Part shown: one piece after another, positions 1 through 8,821 of the stretch
Position numbering within the stretch: position 1 is the stretch's first letter
Layout of the letters: every line of letters starts with the position of its first letter
Assembly (NCBI RefSeq): GCF_002934545.1
Contig: NZ_PTJA01000003.1
Span: forward strand, 457,295 to 521,294
DNA: 64,000 nucleotides
Source: Lacrimispora xylanisolvens
Lineage (GTDB): Bacteria > Bacillota > Clostridia > Lachnospirales > Lachnospiraceae
Direction of reading: 5' to 3'
Translations under genes and position numbers: made by a program
The notes under the pieces: generated by a model
Databases searched by the model: none
What the model saw: the letters and a program-made list of their open reading frames with translations, nothing else
What the model was told of the DNA's origin: nothing

Positions 1-636
1 CCCAAATCCAGCCGTACCATGGTTGTGATCGTACCGGTGTCCGGAGGAGGGGATATCTCACCGAATACAGCCTGCACCATTTTTTGCAGACGGATGTTAA
101 AGAAAAAGGGGTATCATCTGATCTATGAAAAAATGATTGTAATGCCGTCTAATTTTGGTACCAATGCGGGAGATGAAATTAATCATCAATTAATACGCAT
201 ATTGCCGGAAAAAACAAAAGTGATGATTGAAGATATTCTGAACGGTGAGCATCATTTTCTGATGGCAAAACCCCAGGACCGATTCCTTGCAATGCTTGGA
301 AAAGGAGAGCATCTGGGTGCAAGATTTTTCGGCGCTTCCATCCATCCCTCTTCACAATGCACTCACTGTGGGAAATGTTCGCAAAAATGCCCGACCCGGA
401 ACATTAAAATGGATCAGGGAATTCCCAAATTCGGCTTTCGTTGTATTTTGTGCCTAAGATGCATCTATTCCTGTCCGGTTCATGTTCTGAAACCGAAAAT
501 TTTAACCTCTGCAGTTTTAAAAGACGGTTTTCATGTACAGAAGTATAAAAAACAGGAGTCAGACGACATGAGTCTGAAACAGACTGAGTTTCATTTAAAA
601 GGTGCCTGGAAGGGCGTTAGTGACTATTTGCAATAA
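1..636 (+). CDS. EFR1-type flavodoxin/ferredoxin protein, 5' end outside window
   Basis: The reading frame is open to the window edge, so the visible ATG at position 19 is probably internal and the N-terminal flavodoxin part is missing. The C-terminal part carries two [4Fe-4S] clusters, seen as CTHCGKCSQKCP and CILCLRCIYSCP, the 2x4Fe-4S pattern of EFR1 family proteins. Such proteins are thought to move electrons in anaerobes, but the partner is unknown. A full-length relative lies at 47171-47938 in the same window. The gene converges with eutC, and a long hairpin separates them. The family call is firm from the cysteine spacing; the physiological role is not. Confidence 0.75.
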   Translation, partial: PKSSRTMVVIVPVSGGGDISPNTACTIFCRRMLKKKGYHLIYEKMIVMPSNFGTNAGDEINHQLIRILPEKTKVMIEDILNGEHHFLMAKPQDRFLAMLGKGEHLGARFFGASIHPSSQCTHCGKCSQKCPTRNIKMDQGIPKFGFRCILCLRCIYSCPVHVLKPKILTSAVLKDGFHVQKYKKQESDDMSLKQTEFHLKGAWKGVSDYLQ

Positions 637-645
637 GCCAGAAAT

Positions 646-689
646 CAGGCGGGGTATGAGTTCCTTTTAAGGAATCCGTACCCCGCCTG
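646..689. terminator. Bidirectional terminator between EFR1 gene and eutC
   Basis: An 11-bp stem (646-656 with 679-689) encloses a second small palindrome at 661-674 and is followed by a short T-run at about 690-693. It lies between two convergent genes and could end transcription from both sides. Confidence 0.65.
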
Positions 690-697
690 GTTTGTAT

Positions 698-1468
698 TTA
701 TAATTTTAAATCGATTCCGCTGGTTTTTGCTTCCATCATTGCATCCACAATTGAAATAATCTGTGCACCAGCTTCTACCGGGGGCATTCCATTCTTATGG
801 ATGTTCGAGACCACCGTTCTCTGGGATTCCGGCTTTTTCGTACTTGCTTCATATGCCATATAGGCACTTAAGCTTTCTCCGGTTGCAAGACCAGGTCTTT
901 CTCCTATGAGAATAATGGTGATTTTCGCATGTAATGCTTCACTGATCCGGTCCATAGTGGCAACCCTTGCAAATTTAACAAAGATTGGATCACCTGTGGT
1001 ATAGCCCTTTTCTTTCAGTCCATCCATAAGCATGGGATAAATATCCGGAAGATTACTGGTAATTGCAGGAGAACTAAGACCGTCACCGGCGATAATCTGC
1101 ACATCTGCATCGTGTCTGCAGTTTTCCGTGATTATTTTCAGGGTTTCATCGGAAAAACGTCTTCCAAGATCCGGCCTTGTTATATATTCATCTTTATTTT
1201 TGCATAAACTCTCAACCTTTAAAAATCCCAGCTGATCCACCACTTTTTCATCCACCTCTGACCAGACTGCATCCATGGCGACAGCATGATCAGCACGGAA
1301 TCGGAGATAGGTTTCCGTTTTCAGCCTGGTCCCAGCCTTACCCACACAGATTCTTGCAGCCGTAGTCTTCTTTAAACTGACACAGGATTGAAGGTCTGCC
1401 GGCTGGTTTATTGTTACCCGTTCTGTTAAATCAAGAGAAGAGATATCCCTTACAAGATCCTGATCCAT
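698..1468 (-). CDS. eutC: Ethanolamine ammonia-lyase, small subunit
   Basis: EutC is the small subunit of the adenosylcobalamin-dependent lyase that splits ethanolamine into acetaldehyde and ammonia. The 256 residues include RFRADHA (56-62), GDGLSS (129-134) and IGERPGL (188-194), which I recognise as EutC family blocks. The start codon directly abuts the eutB stop (TAA then ATG) and its ribosome site lies inside the end of eutB, so the two subunits are probably translationally coupled. It is the last gene of the leftward eut operon. No targeting extension for a microcompartment is obvious, though I cannot exclude one. Confidence 0.93.
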   Translation of the reverse strand: MDQDLVRDISSLDLTERVTINQPADLQSCVSLKKTTAARICVGKAGTRLKTETYLRFRADHAVAMDAVWSEVDEKVVDQLGFLKVESLCKNKDEYITRPDLGRRFSDETLKIITENCRHDADVQIIAGDGLSSPAITSNLPDIYPMLMDGLKEKGYTTGDPIFVKFARVATMDRISEALHAKITIILIGERPGLATGESLSAYMAYEASTKKPESQRTVVSNIHKNGMPPVEAGAQIISIVDAMMEAKTSGIDLKL

Positions 1469-2836
1469 TTACTTCACCTCCTGTGTGAAAACAGAGGGAT
1501 CACCGGCGCGTTCCGTCAGTTGTCCGTCTTCCATAATACCCAGTTCCTCCATGCGTTTTTCAAATTCCCTCATGGGGCGTTTTCCGCTTGTTTCCCGAAA
1601 GGCTGCCGCGTCATGATAACTGGATGACTGATACATCAGCATAATATCATCCCCTGCCGGTATTCCCATTACATAATTGACACCGGCGCTGGCAAGGAGG
1701 ACTCCTAAGTTTTCCAGGTCATTCTGACTGGCTTTCATATGATTGGTATAACAGACATCACAGCCCATGGGAATACCGGTGAGTTTTCCCATAAAATGAT
1801 CTTCCAGTCCAGCCCGGATTACCTGAGCTCCGTCATATAAATATTCCGGTCCGATAAAACCTACTACGGTATTGACGCAGTAAGGGTGGTAACGCTTGGC
1901 AAATCCATAGCACCGTGCCTCCATTACCAGCTGATCCGCATCGTGATGACCTTCTGAGGAAAGTTCAGACCCCTGACCTGTTTCAAAGTACATGAAGTTG
2001 GGACCTTTGGAGCTTTTCTTTTCCTTCATCAGCTCATAAGCCTCATCCATTAAGGCAGTGCTGATTCCAAATGCCGTATTGGAGATCTGTGATCCGGCAA
2101 TGGATTGAAACATTAAATCCATTGGGCTGCCTTTTTTTAAAGCCTCCATCTGGGTGGTCACGTGGGAGAGAACGCAGTTCTGAGTGGGGATCTGCCATTG
2201 ATCCATAAAATCACGGAAAGCCCGCAGAATTTTATCCGTTTGCTCCACCGTATCTATGGCAGGATTTAAACCAATCAATGCATCGCCGTTTGCATAGGAA
2301 ATTCCTTCAAAGACAGATGCCATAACCCCTTCAAAACTGTCTGTGGGATGATTGGGCTGCAGCCTGGAGGCAAGGGTTCCCGGAAGACCGATTGTTGTAT
2401 TACAGGTTGCCGGAACAATCAGTTTTTTAGAAGCCACAATAATGTCAAGATTACTCATCAGCTTTGTCACACCTGCTATTACCTCTGCAGTGAGACCATC
2501 ACGAATTTCTTCAATGGCAGCAGCAGGAGAGGCCAGAATAAATTCCCTTAGTTCTCCAAGGGTTATGGATTTGATTTTTTTATAGGCCTCCTCATCCACT
2601 CCATCCTGAATAACTCTTGTAACTTCATCAATTTCATAATCAACTACGGGATGATTGCGTAAATCAGAAACGGATAAATCGGCAAGTACAACTTTGGCAG
2701 CAATGCGTTCTGCTGCATCTGCTGCGGCAATTCCAGCCAGTGTGTCACCGGATTTTTCTTCATTTGCTTTTGCCAGGACTTCCCTGACGGATCGAAATTC
2801 GTAGGTTTTACCGAATAATCTTGTCTTTAATTTCAC
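1469..2836 (-). CDS. eutB: Ethanolamine ammonia-lyase, large subunit
   Basis: EutB is the catalytic TIM-barrel subunit of ethanolamine ammonia-lyase, working with EutC and coenzyme B12. At 455 residues it has the usual family length. Recognisable stretches include the N-terminal LSDLRNHPVVDYEIDEV region, GLNPAIDTVEQT and the C-terminal GIPAGDDIMLMYQSSSYHD block. The start is GTG at 2836, supported by AGGAGG seven bases upstream. The gene follows the permease by 12 bases and runs directly into eutC. Together these genes give uptake, cleavage and enzyme reactivation, but no acetaldehyde-handling enzyme or shell protein is encoded nearby. Confidence 0.95.
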   Translation of the reverse strand: MKLKTRLFGKTYEFRSVREVLAKANEEKSGDTLAGIAAADAAERIAAKVVLADLSVSDLRNHPVVDYEIDEVTRVIQDGVDEEAYKKIKSITLGELREFILASPAAAIEEIRDGLTAEVIAGVTKLMSNLDIIVASKKLIVPATCNTTIGLPGTLASRLQPNHPTDSFEGVMASVFEGISYANGDALIGLNPAIDTVEQTDKILRAFRDFMDQWQIPTQNCVLSHVTTQMEALKKGSPMDLMFQSIAGSQISNTAFGISTALMDEAYELMKEKKSSKGPNFMYFETGQGSELSSEGHHDADQLVMEARCYGFAKRYHPYCVNTVVGFIGPEYLYDGAQVIRAGLEDHFMGKLTGIPMGCDVCYTNHMKASQNDLENLGVLLASAGVNYVMGIPAGDDIMLMYQSSSYHDAAAFRETSGKRPMREFEKRMEELGIMEDGQLTERAGDPSVFTQEVK

Positions 2837-2848
2837 CGTTCCGGCCTC

Positions 2849-4177
2849 CTATGCTTCCATTTCATTTTCTGTGGATACAAATCCATTTGCAAAAACCTTG
2901 TCTTTTATAAGATAATAAAGAATAGCAGCTGCATAAACAATGGCAGCCAGGGACAAAAGAGAGGCCTGAGAAACCACGAGGGCAACTACGACTACCGCAC
3001 AGGTAATTGCTGCAATGGTTGGAATCAGGGCGGATTTTAAACGGTATGGACGTGCCAGTGCCGGCTCTTTTTTCCTGAGAACAAACCAGGAGGCAATGGA
3101 TAAAACTGCCATTACTGACGAGCCGATGCAGGAGAAAACAACCAGGCTGCCTACATTTCCGGTGATTACAAAGAAGAGACCAATCAGGCTGGTGCTCACA
3201 AGAGCAAAAACCGGAGTACCATTTTTATCAAGATTTGAAAGCGCTTTTGGAAGATAACCGCTTCTGGACATGGCGTATGCCTGCCTGGAATATCCGATCA
3301 TAATTCCATGGAGACTGGCAGCCAGACCGAATAATCCAAAAAATCCCACTAATTTTACAAGGAATGAATTTTCCCCATAGACTTTTGACAGAATCGCCGG
3401 AAGTGGGTTATCGGTGGAGGCAACCGCCGATAAATCCGTGGCAGAGTTTCCGGCAGTGACAATAAGGACAGCAACTGCCATAACAACCAGTGCGCCGATT
3501 CCGGATATAAATGCTTTTGGTATGTCTTTTTGCGGATTTTTACATTCTTCCGCCCCCATTGCTCCTGACTCCACAGCCAGATAAAACCAGACCACAAATG
3601 GAATGGCAGCAAATATGCCATGCATACCGTTCATGGAAGCTCCAGAAGAGAACAGGCCGTGTACATCTACGGTTGGAATTCCAAGGATAAAATAAACAGC
3701 TACTCCAAGAATCGCCACTGCCGTAACAATCACGCTGACGATGGCGGCAGACTCAATTCCCTTGATATTGATAAATACAAAGATACAAAAGGCAGTGACA
3801 GCGGCGATATTTGCCGGGATAACAGGAAGCAGTCCATGAACATATGCACCAATGGAAAGTGCAATTCCTGGTGTTGCAAAGATATACTCAAGGAGTATGG
3901 AGAAACCAGCTATAAAACCGGCGAACTTGCCGAATGATTTTTCTGCATATGCGGTTGGACCAGCTGCAGACGGGATGGCCGTTGCCAGCTCAGAGTAACA
4001 AAAGACAAATGAGACATAAAAAAGTGTAACGATAAATGTTGCGATTAAAGCTCCTGTAAAATTAGTCTTTTCAAACAGGTAATTCCAGCCAAAATACATA
4101 CCGGATACAACTGCACCTACAATAATCGCCCATAGCTTAACCGGTGTAAGAGCTTTGTTCAAATTTTTTTCTTCCAT
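2849..4177 (-). CDS. Ethanolamine permease, APC superfamily
   Basis: A 442-residue inner-membrane carrier with about 12 hydrophobic segments, of the amino acid-polyamine-organocation superfamily. The N-terminal membrane region and the GAMGAEECKNPQKDIPKAF segment are typical of the Eat-like amine and amino-acid permeases. It lies between eutA and eutB, so ethanolamine is the natural substrate; this part is inference from context. I chose the ATG at 4177 because AGGAGG stands eight bases before it. An ATG 24 bases further upstream in frame has no ribosome site. It is not EutH, which is a different family. Confidence 0.85.
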   Translation of the reverse strand: MEEKNLNKALTPVKLWAIIVGAVVSGMYFGWNYLFEKTNFTGALIATFIVTLFYVSFVFCYSELATAIPSAAGPTAYAEKSFGKFAGFIAGFSILLEYIFATPGIALSIGAYVHGLLPVIPANIAAVTAFCIFVFINIKGIESAAIVSVIVTAVAILGVAVYFILGIPTVDVHGLFSSGASMNGMHGIFAAIPFVVWFYLAVESGAMGAEECKNPQKDIPKAFISGIGALVVMAVAVLIVTAGNSATDLSAVASTDNPLPAILSKVYGENSFLVKLVGFFGLFGLAASLHGIMIGYSRQAYAMSRSGYLPKALSNLDKNGTPVFALVSTSLIGLFFVITGNVGSLVVFSCIGSSVMAVLSIASWFVLRKKEPALARPYRLKSALIPTIAAITCAVVVVALVVSQASLLSLAAIVYAAAILYYLIKDKVFANGFVSTENEMEA

Positions 4178-4205
4178 AATGGAATCCTCCTGATTTTTCA
4201 TGTTT

Positions 4206-5597
4206 TTATTGATACACTAATGTTTTAATCACAACGGGGACTGCGCTTCCAACCGGTGATCCGATATCTATGTAATCACCGGCTTCAAACTGGATCTGAT
4301 CCAGGCAGATAACCGGTTTGCTGCACGTTGTATGAATCCGGATCATCTGACTCAGTGCTTTTGCAAAGTCTTCTTTTAAAAGCACAATTACAGGACTTTT
4401 TAATCCCTCATAAAGTCTGGCAATCTGATCTGCAAGAAGTTTAAGTTCTCCGTATCCGGGACTTTTTTTCCCCTTTATACTCACTGCAAGAACCTCATCC
4501 CCGTAAAGCTCCATAAGAGGTCTGGTACTTCTGAATACATCATCCCACTGGCTGGCAGCTGCCGGGCATTTTACTATGGGAATATTTCGCATAGGTAAAA
4601 TAGAAGGTTCAACACCTACCGTACTTCCGCTGACGGACAGAGAGTGGCTTCCTGCTCCGATAACAGTTGCCCTTATTTTTTCCTCTGGAATGATAAGTCT
4701 GCTCTTATAGGGGGCAAGAGCCTGAGTAATTTTACTTCCAAGTAAAGGACCGATGTCTCCATACTGAAACCATTCTGCCTGGTCTTTCCTTTCGTTTGAT
4801 GATCCCACGTATTCGCCCACTCCACCGGATATGGATATGAAATCAAGATTCTCCGGAATGGTGAAATCTGTGATGTATAGCGGGAGAGTATCCTCATTCA
4901 TTTCACGTAATCCCAGTGCCTGAAGGCAGCTGTCTGCCAGATAAGTGCAAAAACGTTCCAGCACTTTGATATCAGCAGTTTCCCCCTGTCTGATTGCCAG
5001 CTTATGACTGGTAATTATATGGAGAATCCGGTCTGAAATATAGGTTACGTTGCCAGTATCATCCAGTTTAATCAGCCGTCCCCCAATGTCCATTGCAAAG
5101 GAATCTGTACAGATACCACTGTCAAATACAGCCGCATTTAAGGTTCCCCCGCCGATATCCAGGTTAATGATTCTTCTGCTCTTTCTTTTTGATTCTTCGC
5201 TGATTCCGGCTCCCCTTCCGGCTAAAACCGCTTCCAGCCTTGGGCCTGCGGTAGCAACAACAAAATCACCCAGGTACTCTGATAACCAGATGTTTACCTG
5301 CCGGGCATTTTCCTTTCTGGCTGTTTCCCCCGTAATGATAACGGCCCCGGTTTCTATGTTCTCTTTATCAATTCCACTTTCTTTCATAGCCGCCTTTACC
5401 CGTTTCCGGATCTGTTCAAAATCTATGGTATCTTTTGAAACAAGTGGTGTGAAGATAACCGGACTTCGATAGATAACCTCAGTCTCTTCGATTTTTGTCG
5501 TTGGAAGAAGGGAAGACCCCAGTCTGGTTGAGATCTTAATATTACTGATAATAATTTCCGTTGTACTGGTTCCTATATCCACGCCAATACTGTACAA
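4206..5597 (-). CDS. eutA: Ethanolamine ammonia-lyase reactivating factor
   Basis: EutA uses ATP to exchange damaged cobalamin bound to EutBC for intact coenzyme and so restores activity. The 463-residue protein has the actin-like ATPase start DIGTSTTEI, a second phosphate loop LDIGGGTLNAAVF and the SGGVGEY block. The start is TTG at 5597, chosen because GGAGG lies nine bases upstream; a nearby ATG is out of frame. It is the first gene of the operon and follows a promoter and leader terminator at 5641-5751. The presence of eutA makes the lyase assignment secure. Confidence 0.9.
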   Translation of the reverse strand: MYSIGVDIGTSTTEIIISNIKISTRLGSSLLPTTKIEETEVIYRSPVIFTPLVSKDTIDFEQIRKRVKAAMKESGIDKENIETGAVIITGETARKENARQVNIWLSEYLGDFVVATAGPRLEAVLAGRGAGISEESKRKSRRIINLDIGGGTLNAAVFDSGICTDSFAMDIGGRLIKLDDTGNVTYISDRILHIITSHKLAIRQGETADIKVLERFCTYLADSCLQALGLREMNEDTLPLYITDFTIPENLDFISISGGVGEYVGSSNERKDQAEWFQYGDIGPLLGSKITQALAPYKSRLIIPEEKIRATVIGAGSHSLSVSGSTVGVEPSILPMRNIPIVKCPAAASQWDDVFRSTRPLMELYGDEVLAVSIKGKKSPGYGELKLLADQIARLYEGLKSPVIVLLKEDFAKALSQMIRIHTTCSKPVICLDQIQFEAGDYIDIGSPVGSAVPVVIKTLVYQ

Positions 5598-5640
5598 CCA
5601 TATATACCTCCTTCCGGCAGCTTCATGAAACGTACGAACA

Positions 5641-5688
5641 AATAAAAAAGACGAAGGGAATTTCCTTGCAGGAAACGTCTTCGTCTTT
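5641..5688 (-). terminator. Leader terminator (attenuator) ahead of eutA
   Basis: Read leftward, a 10-bp stem (5688-5679 with 5656-5647) with a smaller stem inside is followed at once by six U residues. It stands between the eut promoter and eutA, about 45 bases before the start codon, so the operon is probably controlled by antitermination. A small hairpin (stem TTCATA/TATGAA) just upstream overlaps the leader. ANTAR protein EutV controls many Firmicute eut operons this way, but the loops here do not clearly show the required pattern. Confidence 0.7.
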
Positions 5689-5722
5689 CATATTTCGTAT
5701 GAAGTTTTTTATATTAACAATT

Positions 5723-5751
5723 AATATAAGGACTTTGTATTCATTTGTCAA
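5723..5751 (-). promoter_or_regulatory. Sigma-A promoter of the eut operon
   Basis: Leftward -35 TTGACA (5751-5746) and -10 TATATT (5728-5723) are separated by exactly 17 bases. This is a near-consensus vegetative promoter, with transcription expected to begin near 5716 and to pass through the leader terminator. Confidence 0.8.
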
Positions 5752-5926
5752 CAGATAAATGAAAAAGTTTTTATATCGTTAGAATCTTAAGTGGGAAAGA
5801 AAAACACATTGTGCAATATGCACATGACATTTGTCATATAGATGAGCCGTATAGTGATATATGCATAAATATTATTGACTTTCCTCCTGTGGTTGTTATG
5901 ATGAAGACAGGAAAGGGGGTATTTAT

Positions 5927-7063
5927 ATGCCAGATGAGGCGGGAAATAAAAAAATAATTGTTGCCGGACACATTTCACTGGATATTACACCGGTCTTTAA
6001 AAGCAGTGACGGAAGGAAAATTTTAAAGTCCTTCCAGCCCGGTAAACTTTTAGAAGTGGGAAACGCCAACATATCCGGAGGCGGAGCGGTTTTTAACACA
6101 GGGCTTGGGCTGCATGCTCTGGGAGCAGATGTCCTTTTAATGGCAAACACAGGGGATGATGACTTTGGACAGATCCTAAAAGGAAAGATACAGAAAAGAG
6201 GGTGTGAAAGCTGTATTACGGTTATTCCCGGAGAGGATACATCCTACACAATTGTTCTGGCACCACAGGGGGTTGACCGGTTATTTCTTCATAATCCCGG
6301 TTGTAATGACACCTTTGGCTTTGAACATGTGGATTTTAGTAAAGTGGCAAAAGCAGCTCATTTTCATTTTGGTTATCCAACATTGATGAAACGGTTTTTC
6401 CAGAATGATGGGCAGGAATTAAAAGCGCTTTTTTGCCGCATCAAAGAGCTTGGACTAACCACTTCGCTGGATCTGGCGGCGGTGGATCCGGATTCGGAAG
6501 CTGCATCCTGCTGCTGGGACCGGATTTTTGATTCCGTGCTTCCCTATGTGGATTTTTTTGTACCCAGTATCGAAGAACTGGGGTTTTTGTTAAACCGCCC
6601 CCTCTATGAGAAATGGCAGGAAATTGCTGACGGCGATGATATTACCTCCATTCTCTCTTTAAAGAAAGATGTGGAAACCATTGCAGACCAGGCCCTGCAG
6701 CTGGGCGCAAAGGCAGTTCTTTTAAAATGCGGTGCATCCGGAATGTTCTTAAAGACAGCTTCAAAACAGGCATTTGCTGATGGCCCGGATATCTTAAAAG
6801 GCTGGGCAGATATTTCTTACTTCCAGAACAGCTTTCTGCCAGACCGGATTCTTTCTGCCACCGGAGCCGGAGATACCAGTATTGCCGCATTTATTAAAGC
6901 CATGCTGGAGAGACGTTCTCCAGAAGAATGTGTGAAACTTGCGGCGGCAACAGGTGCTTCCTGTGTGACTGCTTATGATACAGTAAGCGGGCTGCTGCCT
7001 TTCAGAACATTAGAGGAAAAAATCAATAACGGGTGGGAAGAACAGATACGAATCCTGCCATAA
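5927..7063 (+). CDS. PfkB-family sugar kinase
   Basis: A 378-residue cytoplasmic ATP-dependent kinase of the ribokinase/PfkB family. The glycine-rich sugar-binding segment begins near residue 44 (GGGAVFNTG) and the ATP/catalytic motif GAGDTSIAAF lies near residue 313, its Asp being the family's catalytic base. The gene opens an operon with a class II aldolase and a D-lyxose isomerase, so it probably phosphorylates the ketose made by the isomerase. The exact sugar cannot be read from the sequence. Start ATG follows the ribosome site AAAGGGGG. Expression is likely from the promoter at 5875-5902. Confidence 0.8.
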   Translation: MPDEAGNKKIIVAGHISLDITPVFKSSDGRKILKSFQPGKLLEVGNANISGGGAVFNTGLGLHALGADVLLMANTGDDDFGQILKGKIQKRGCESCITVIPGEDTSYTIVLAPQGVDRLFLHNPGCNDTFGFEHVDFSKVAKAAHFHFGYPTLMKRFFQNDGQELKALFCRIKELGLTTSLDLAAVDPDSEAASCCWDRIFDSVLPYVDFFVPSIEELGFLLNRPLYEKWQEIADGDDITSILSLKKDVETIADQALQLGAKAVLLKCGASGMFLKTASKQAFADGPDILKGWADISYFQNSFLPDRILSATGAGDTSIAAFIKAMLERRSPEECVKLAAATGASCVTAYDTVSGLLPFRTLEEKINNGWEEQIRILP

Positions 7064-7083
7064 ATAAAAAGGAGGAATTACAT

Positions 7084-7956
7084 ATGCTTGTTACCATGAA
7101 ATCAATTCTCAACCTGGCAGAAGCCAGAAACATCGCGGTAGGTGCCTTTAATATCACTTCTCTGGAAGGAATCCAGGCAGTATTAGGAGCCGCGGAGGAG
7201 ACGGGACAGCCGGTCATTTTACAGTTTGCACCTGTCCATGAAACAATTATCCCCCTTACCGTAATGGGCCCCATTATGGTTATGATGGCAGAACATGCTG
7301 CCGTCCCCGTAGCAGTACACTTAGATCACGGAGATGATTTTAAGAAGTTAAAACAGGCCCTGGACATGGGATTCACCTCCATTATGTACGATGGTTCCGC
7401 CCTGTCTTTTGAGGAAAATGCAGCAGGTACTCAGATTGCAGTAGAACTTGCGGCTGCATATGGAGCTTCCGTTGAAGGCGAAATCGGTGCAATGGGCAGA
7501 GAAGAATTCAAAAGCGTGGGAGAAGACGAGGGAAATGAAGCGGCGGAAAGCTGCTACACAGATCCCGATCAGGCGGAAGCATTTACTTCGCTTACCGGAA
7601 TTGACGCATTGGCCTGTTCCTTTGGCACTGTACACGGACTCTATTTAAAAAAGCCCAATCTGGACCTTGACAGAATCAGCCGGATTCGGGACAAAGTGGC
7701 TCTCCCCATTGTCATGCACGGAGGTTCCGGAATCAGCGATGAAGATTTTTATCAGTGCATCAAACGTGGGGTCCGTAAGATTAATTATTATACCTATCTG
7801 GCAAAAGCCGGCGGCATGTTTGTGAAAGAAAAAGCCGCTAAGGCTGAGGATGTGGTTTTTTACCATGATGTGACCCTTTGGGGAGTGGAGGCGATGAAAA
7901 AAGACGTGCTTCATACCATTAAAGTATTTTCTGGTATGGAACAGAAAGAGAGCTAA
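7084..7956 (+). CDS. Class II ketose-bisphosphate aldolase family protein
   Basis: A 290-residue zinc aldolase of the FbaA/GatY/KbaY family that cleaves ketose phosphates to dihydroxyacetone phosphate and an aldehyde. The motif HLDHGDD (79-85) supplies the catalytic Asp and a zinc His; further ligands are seen in SFGTVHGLY and MHGGSG. I chose ATG 7084 because AAGGAGG stands just before it; an upstream in-frame start would overlap the kinase gene and has no ribosome site. With the kinase and isomerase it forms a three-step route from aldose to triose level, though sugar specificity is not decided. Confidence 0.85.
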   Translation: MLVTMKSILNLAEARNIAVGAFNITSLEGIQAVLGAAEETGQPVILQFAPVHETIIPLTVMGPIMVMMAEHAAVPVAVHLDHGDDFKKLKQALDMGFTSIMYDGSALSFEENAAGTQIAVELAAAYGASVEGEIGAMGREEFKSVGEDEGNEAAESCYTDPDQAEAFTSLTGIDALACSFGTVHGLYLKKPNLDLDRISRIRDKVALPIVMHGGSGISDEDFYQCIKRGVRKINYYTYLAKAGGMFVKEKAAKAEDVVFYHDVTLWGVEAMKKDVLHTIKVFSGMEQKES

Positions 7957-7961
7957 ATGCG

Positions 7962-8642
7962 ATGAAACGTTCTGAAATTAACAAAGCCTTAAAGGATATG
8001 GAACAGATGATTCAGATATGTGGATTTTCCCTTCCGCCTTTTTGCGGCTTCACTCCTGAGGAATGGAAGAAAAAAGGACATGAATACGATGAAATCCGTG
8101 ACAATATGCTTGGCTGGGATATTACGGATTTCGGACTGGGGGATTTTGACCAGACCGGTTTTTCACTGATTACTCTTCGAAATGGGAATGTAAAGCAAAA
8201 GAAATATACAAAAACCTATGCAGAAAAGCTGCTCTTCTTAAAAGAAGGACAGTCAGCTGCCATGCATTTTCACTGGACTAAAATGGAGGACATTATAAAC
8301 AGAGGGGGAGGCAACGTGCAGATCCGTGTTTACGAGTCCGGCCCAGACGGCGGTTTTTCTGATTCTGACGTAACAGTTAACAGGGATGGAAGAACTTATA
8401 TGGTTCCTGCCGGAACCGTGGTAACACTCCACCCTGGGGAAAGCATTACCATTTATCCTTATCTCTACCATGACTTTCATGTGGAGCCCCATTCTGGTCC
8501 GGTGCTGCTTGGTGAAGTATCCATGTGCAACGATGATCAGGAAGACAATCGATTTTACCAGCCAATCGGACGCTTCCCCAAAATAGAGGAAGACGAGCCC
8601 CCTTACCGCCTCCTTTGCAACGAGTACCCCAAGGCAGAGTAA
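7962..8642 (+). CDS. D-lyxose ketol-isomerase family protein
   Basis: A 226-residue cupin-fold metal isomerase. It resembles the E. coli O157 D-lyxose isomerase type: the LGWDITDFGLGDF segment (about 48-60), KTYAEK, the metal-binding MHFHWTKMEDIINRGGGN region cut here to its key HxH and Glu residues, and a later YHDFH motif. The family interconverts D-lyxose and D-xylulose and sometimes D-mannose and D-fructose. It follows the aldolase gene by five bases and ends the enzyme operon. The next gene is an ABC binding protein with a separate promoter region. Confidence 0.85.
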   Translation: MKRSEINKALKDMEQMIQICGFSLPPFCGFTPEEWKKKGHEYDEIRDNMLGWDITDFGLGDFDQTGFSLITLRNGNVKQKKYTKTYAEKLLFLKEGQSAAMHFHWTKMEDIINRGGGNVQIRVYESGPDGGFSDSDVTVNRDGRTYMVPAGTVVTLHPGESITIYPYLYHDFHVEPHSGPVLLGEVSMCNDDQEDNRFYQPIGRFPKIEEDEPPYRLLCNEYPKAE

Positions 8643-8707
8643 TTGTGCAAAGTGATGAAAATTCAGCCATGGGAAATCCAGATTTACTTAATACAGCATA
8701 TTAAATA

Positions 8708-8771
8708 TGACAAATGTAATGAAAAACTAATTACATTGTGCACATGTTTTAAAATCACCAGAGTGATATGA
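8708..8771 (+). promoter_or_regulatory. Operator-like palindrome and -10 box before the sugar-binding lipoprotein gene
   Basis: TGTGCACA (8738-8745) sits in a larger imperfect palindrome ACATTGTGCACATGT, and TGACAAATGT lies at 8708-8717. Both parts echo the composite element at 5810-5836. A good -10 TATGAT at 8766-8771 has no clear -35, which would fit activator-dependent transcription. The regulator is not identified; the NarL-type regulator at 14864 is the nearest candidate. Confidence 0.45.
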
Positions 8772-8821
8772 TATTTATGTAGCATATCACACAATTATAT
8801 AATGTATAAGGAGGATTTACC

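Larger units (their letters stand above)
5598..5926. promoter_or_regulatory. Divergent control region between eutA and the PfkB gene
   Basis: The 329-base gap holds the leftward eut promoter and attenuator, then for the rightward sugar operon a composite palindrome at 5810-5836 (TGTGCA-ATA-TGCACA followed by TGACA-TT-TGTCA) and a promoter with -35 TTGACT (5875-5880) and -10 TATGAT (5897-5902). The palindrome lies about 40 bases upstream of the -35 box, a position that would fit an activator. Related sequence recurs before the binding-protein gene at 8822. Confidence 0.6.

Noticed and set aside
3620..3937. Rightward reading frame of 105 codons inside the ethanolamine permease gene
   Set aside because: It has low-complexity charged composition, no ribosome site, and the opposite strand encodes a clear APC permease.
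5641..5716. ANTAR (EutV) double-hairpin motif in the eut leader
   Set aside because: The two hairpins are present, but their loops lack the expected A and G positions of the hexaloop. Only an attenuator is claimed.
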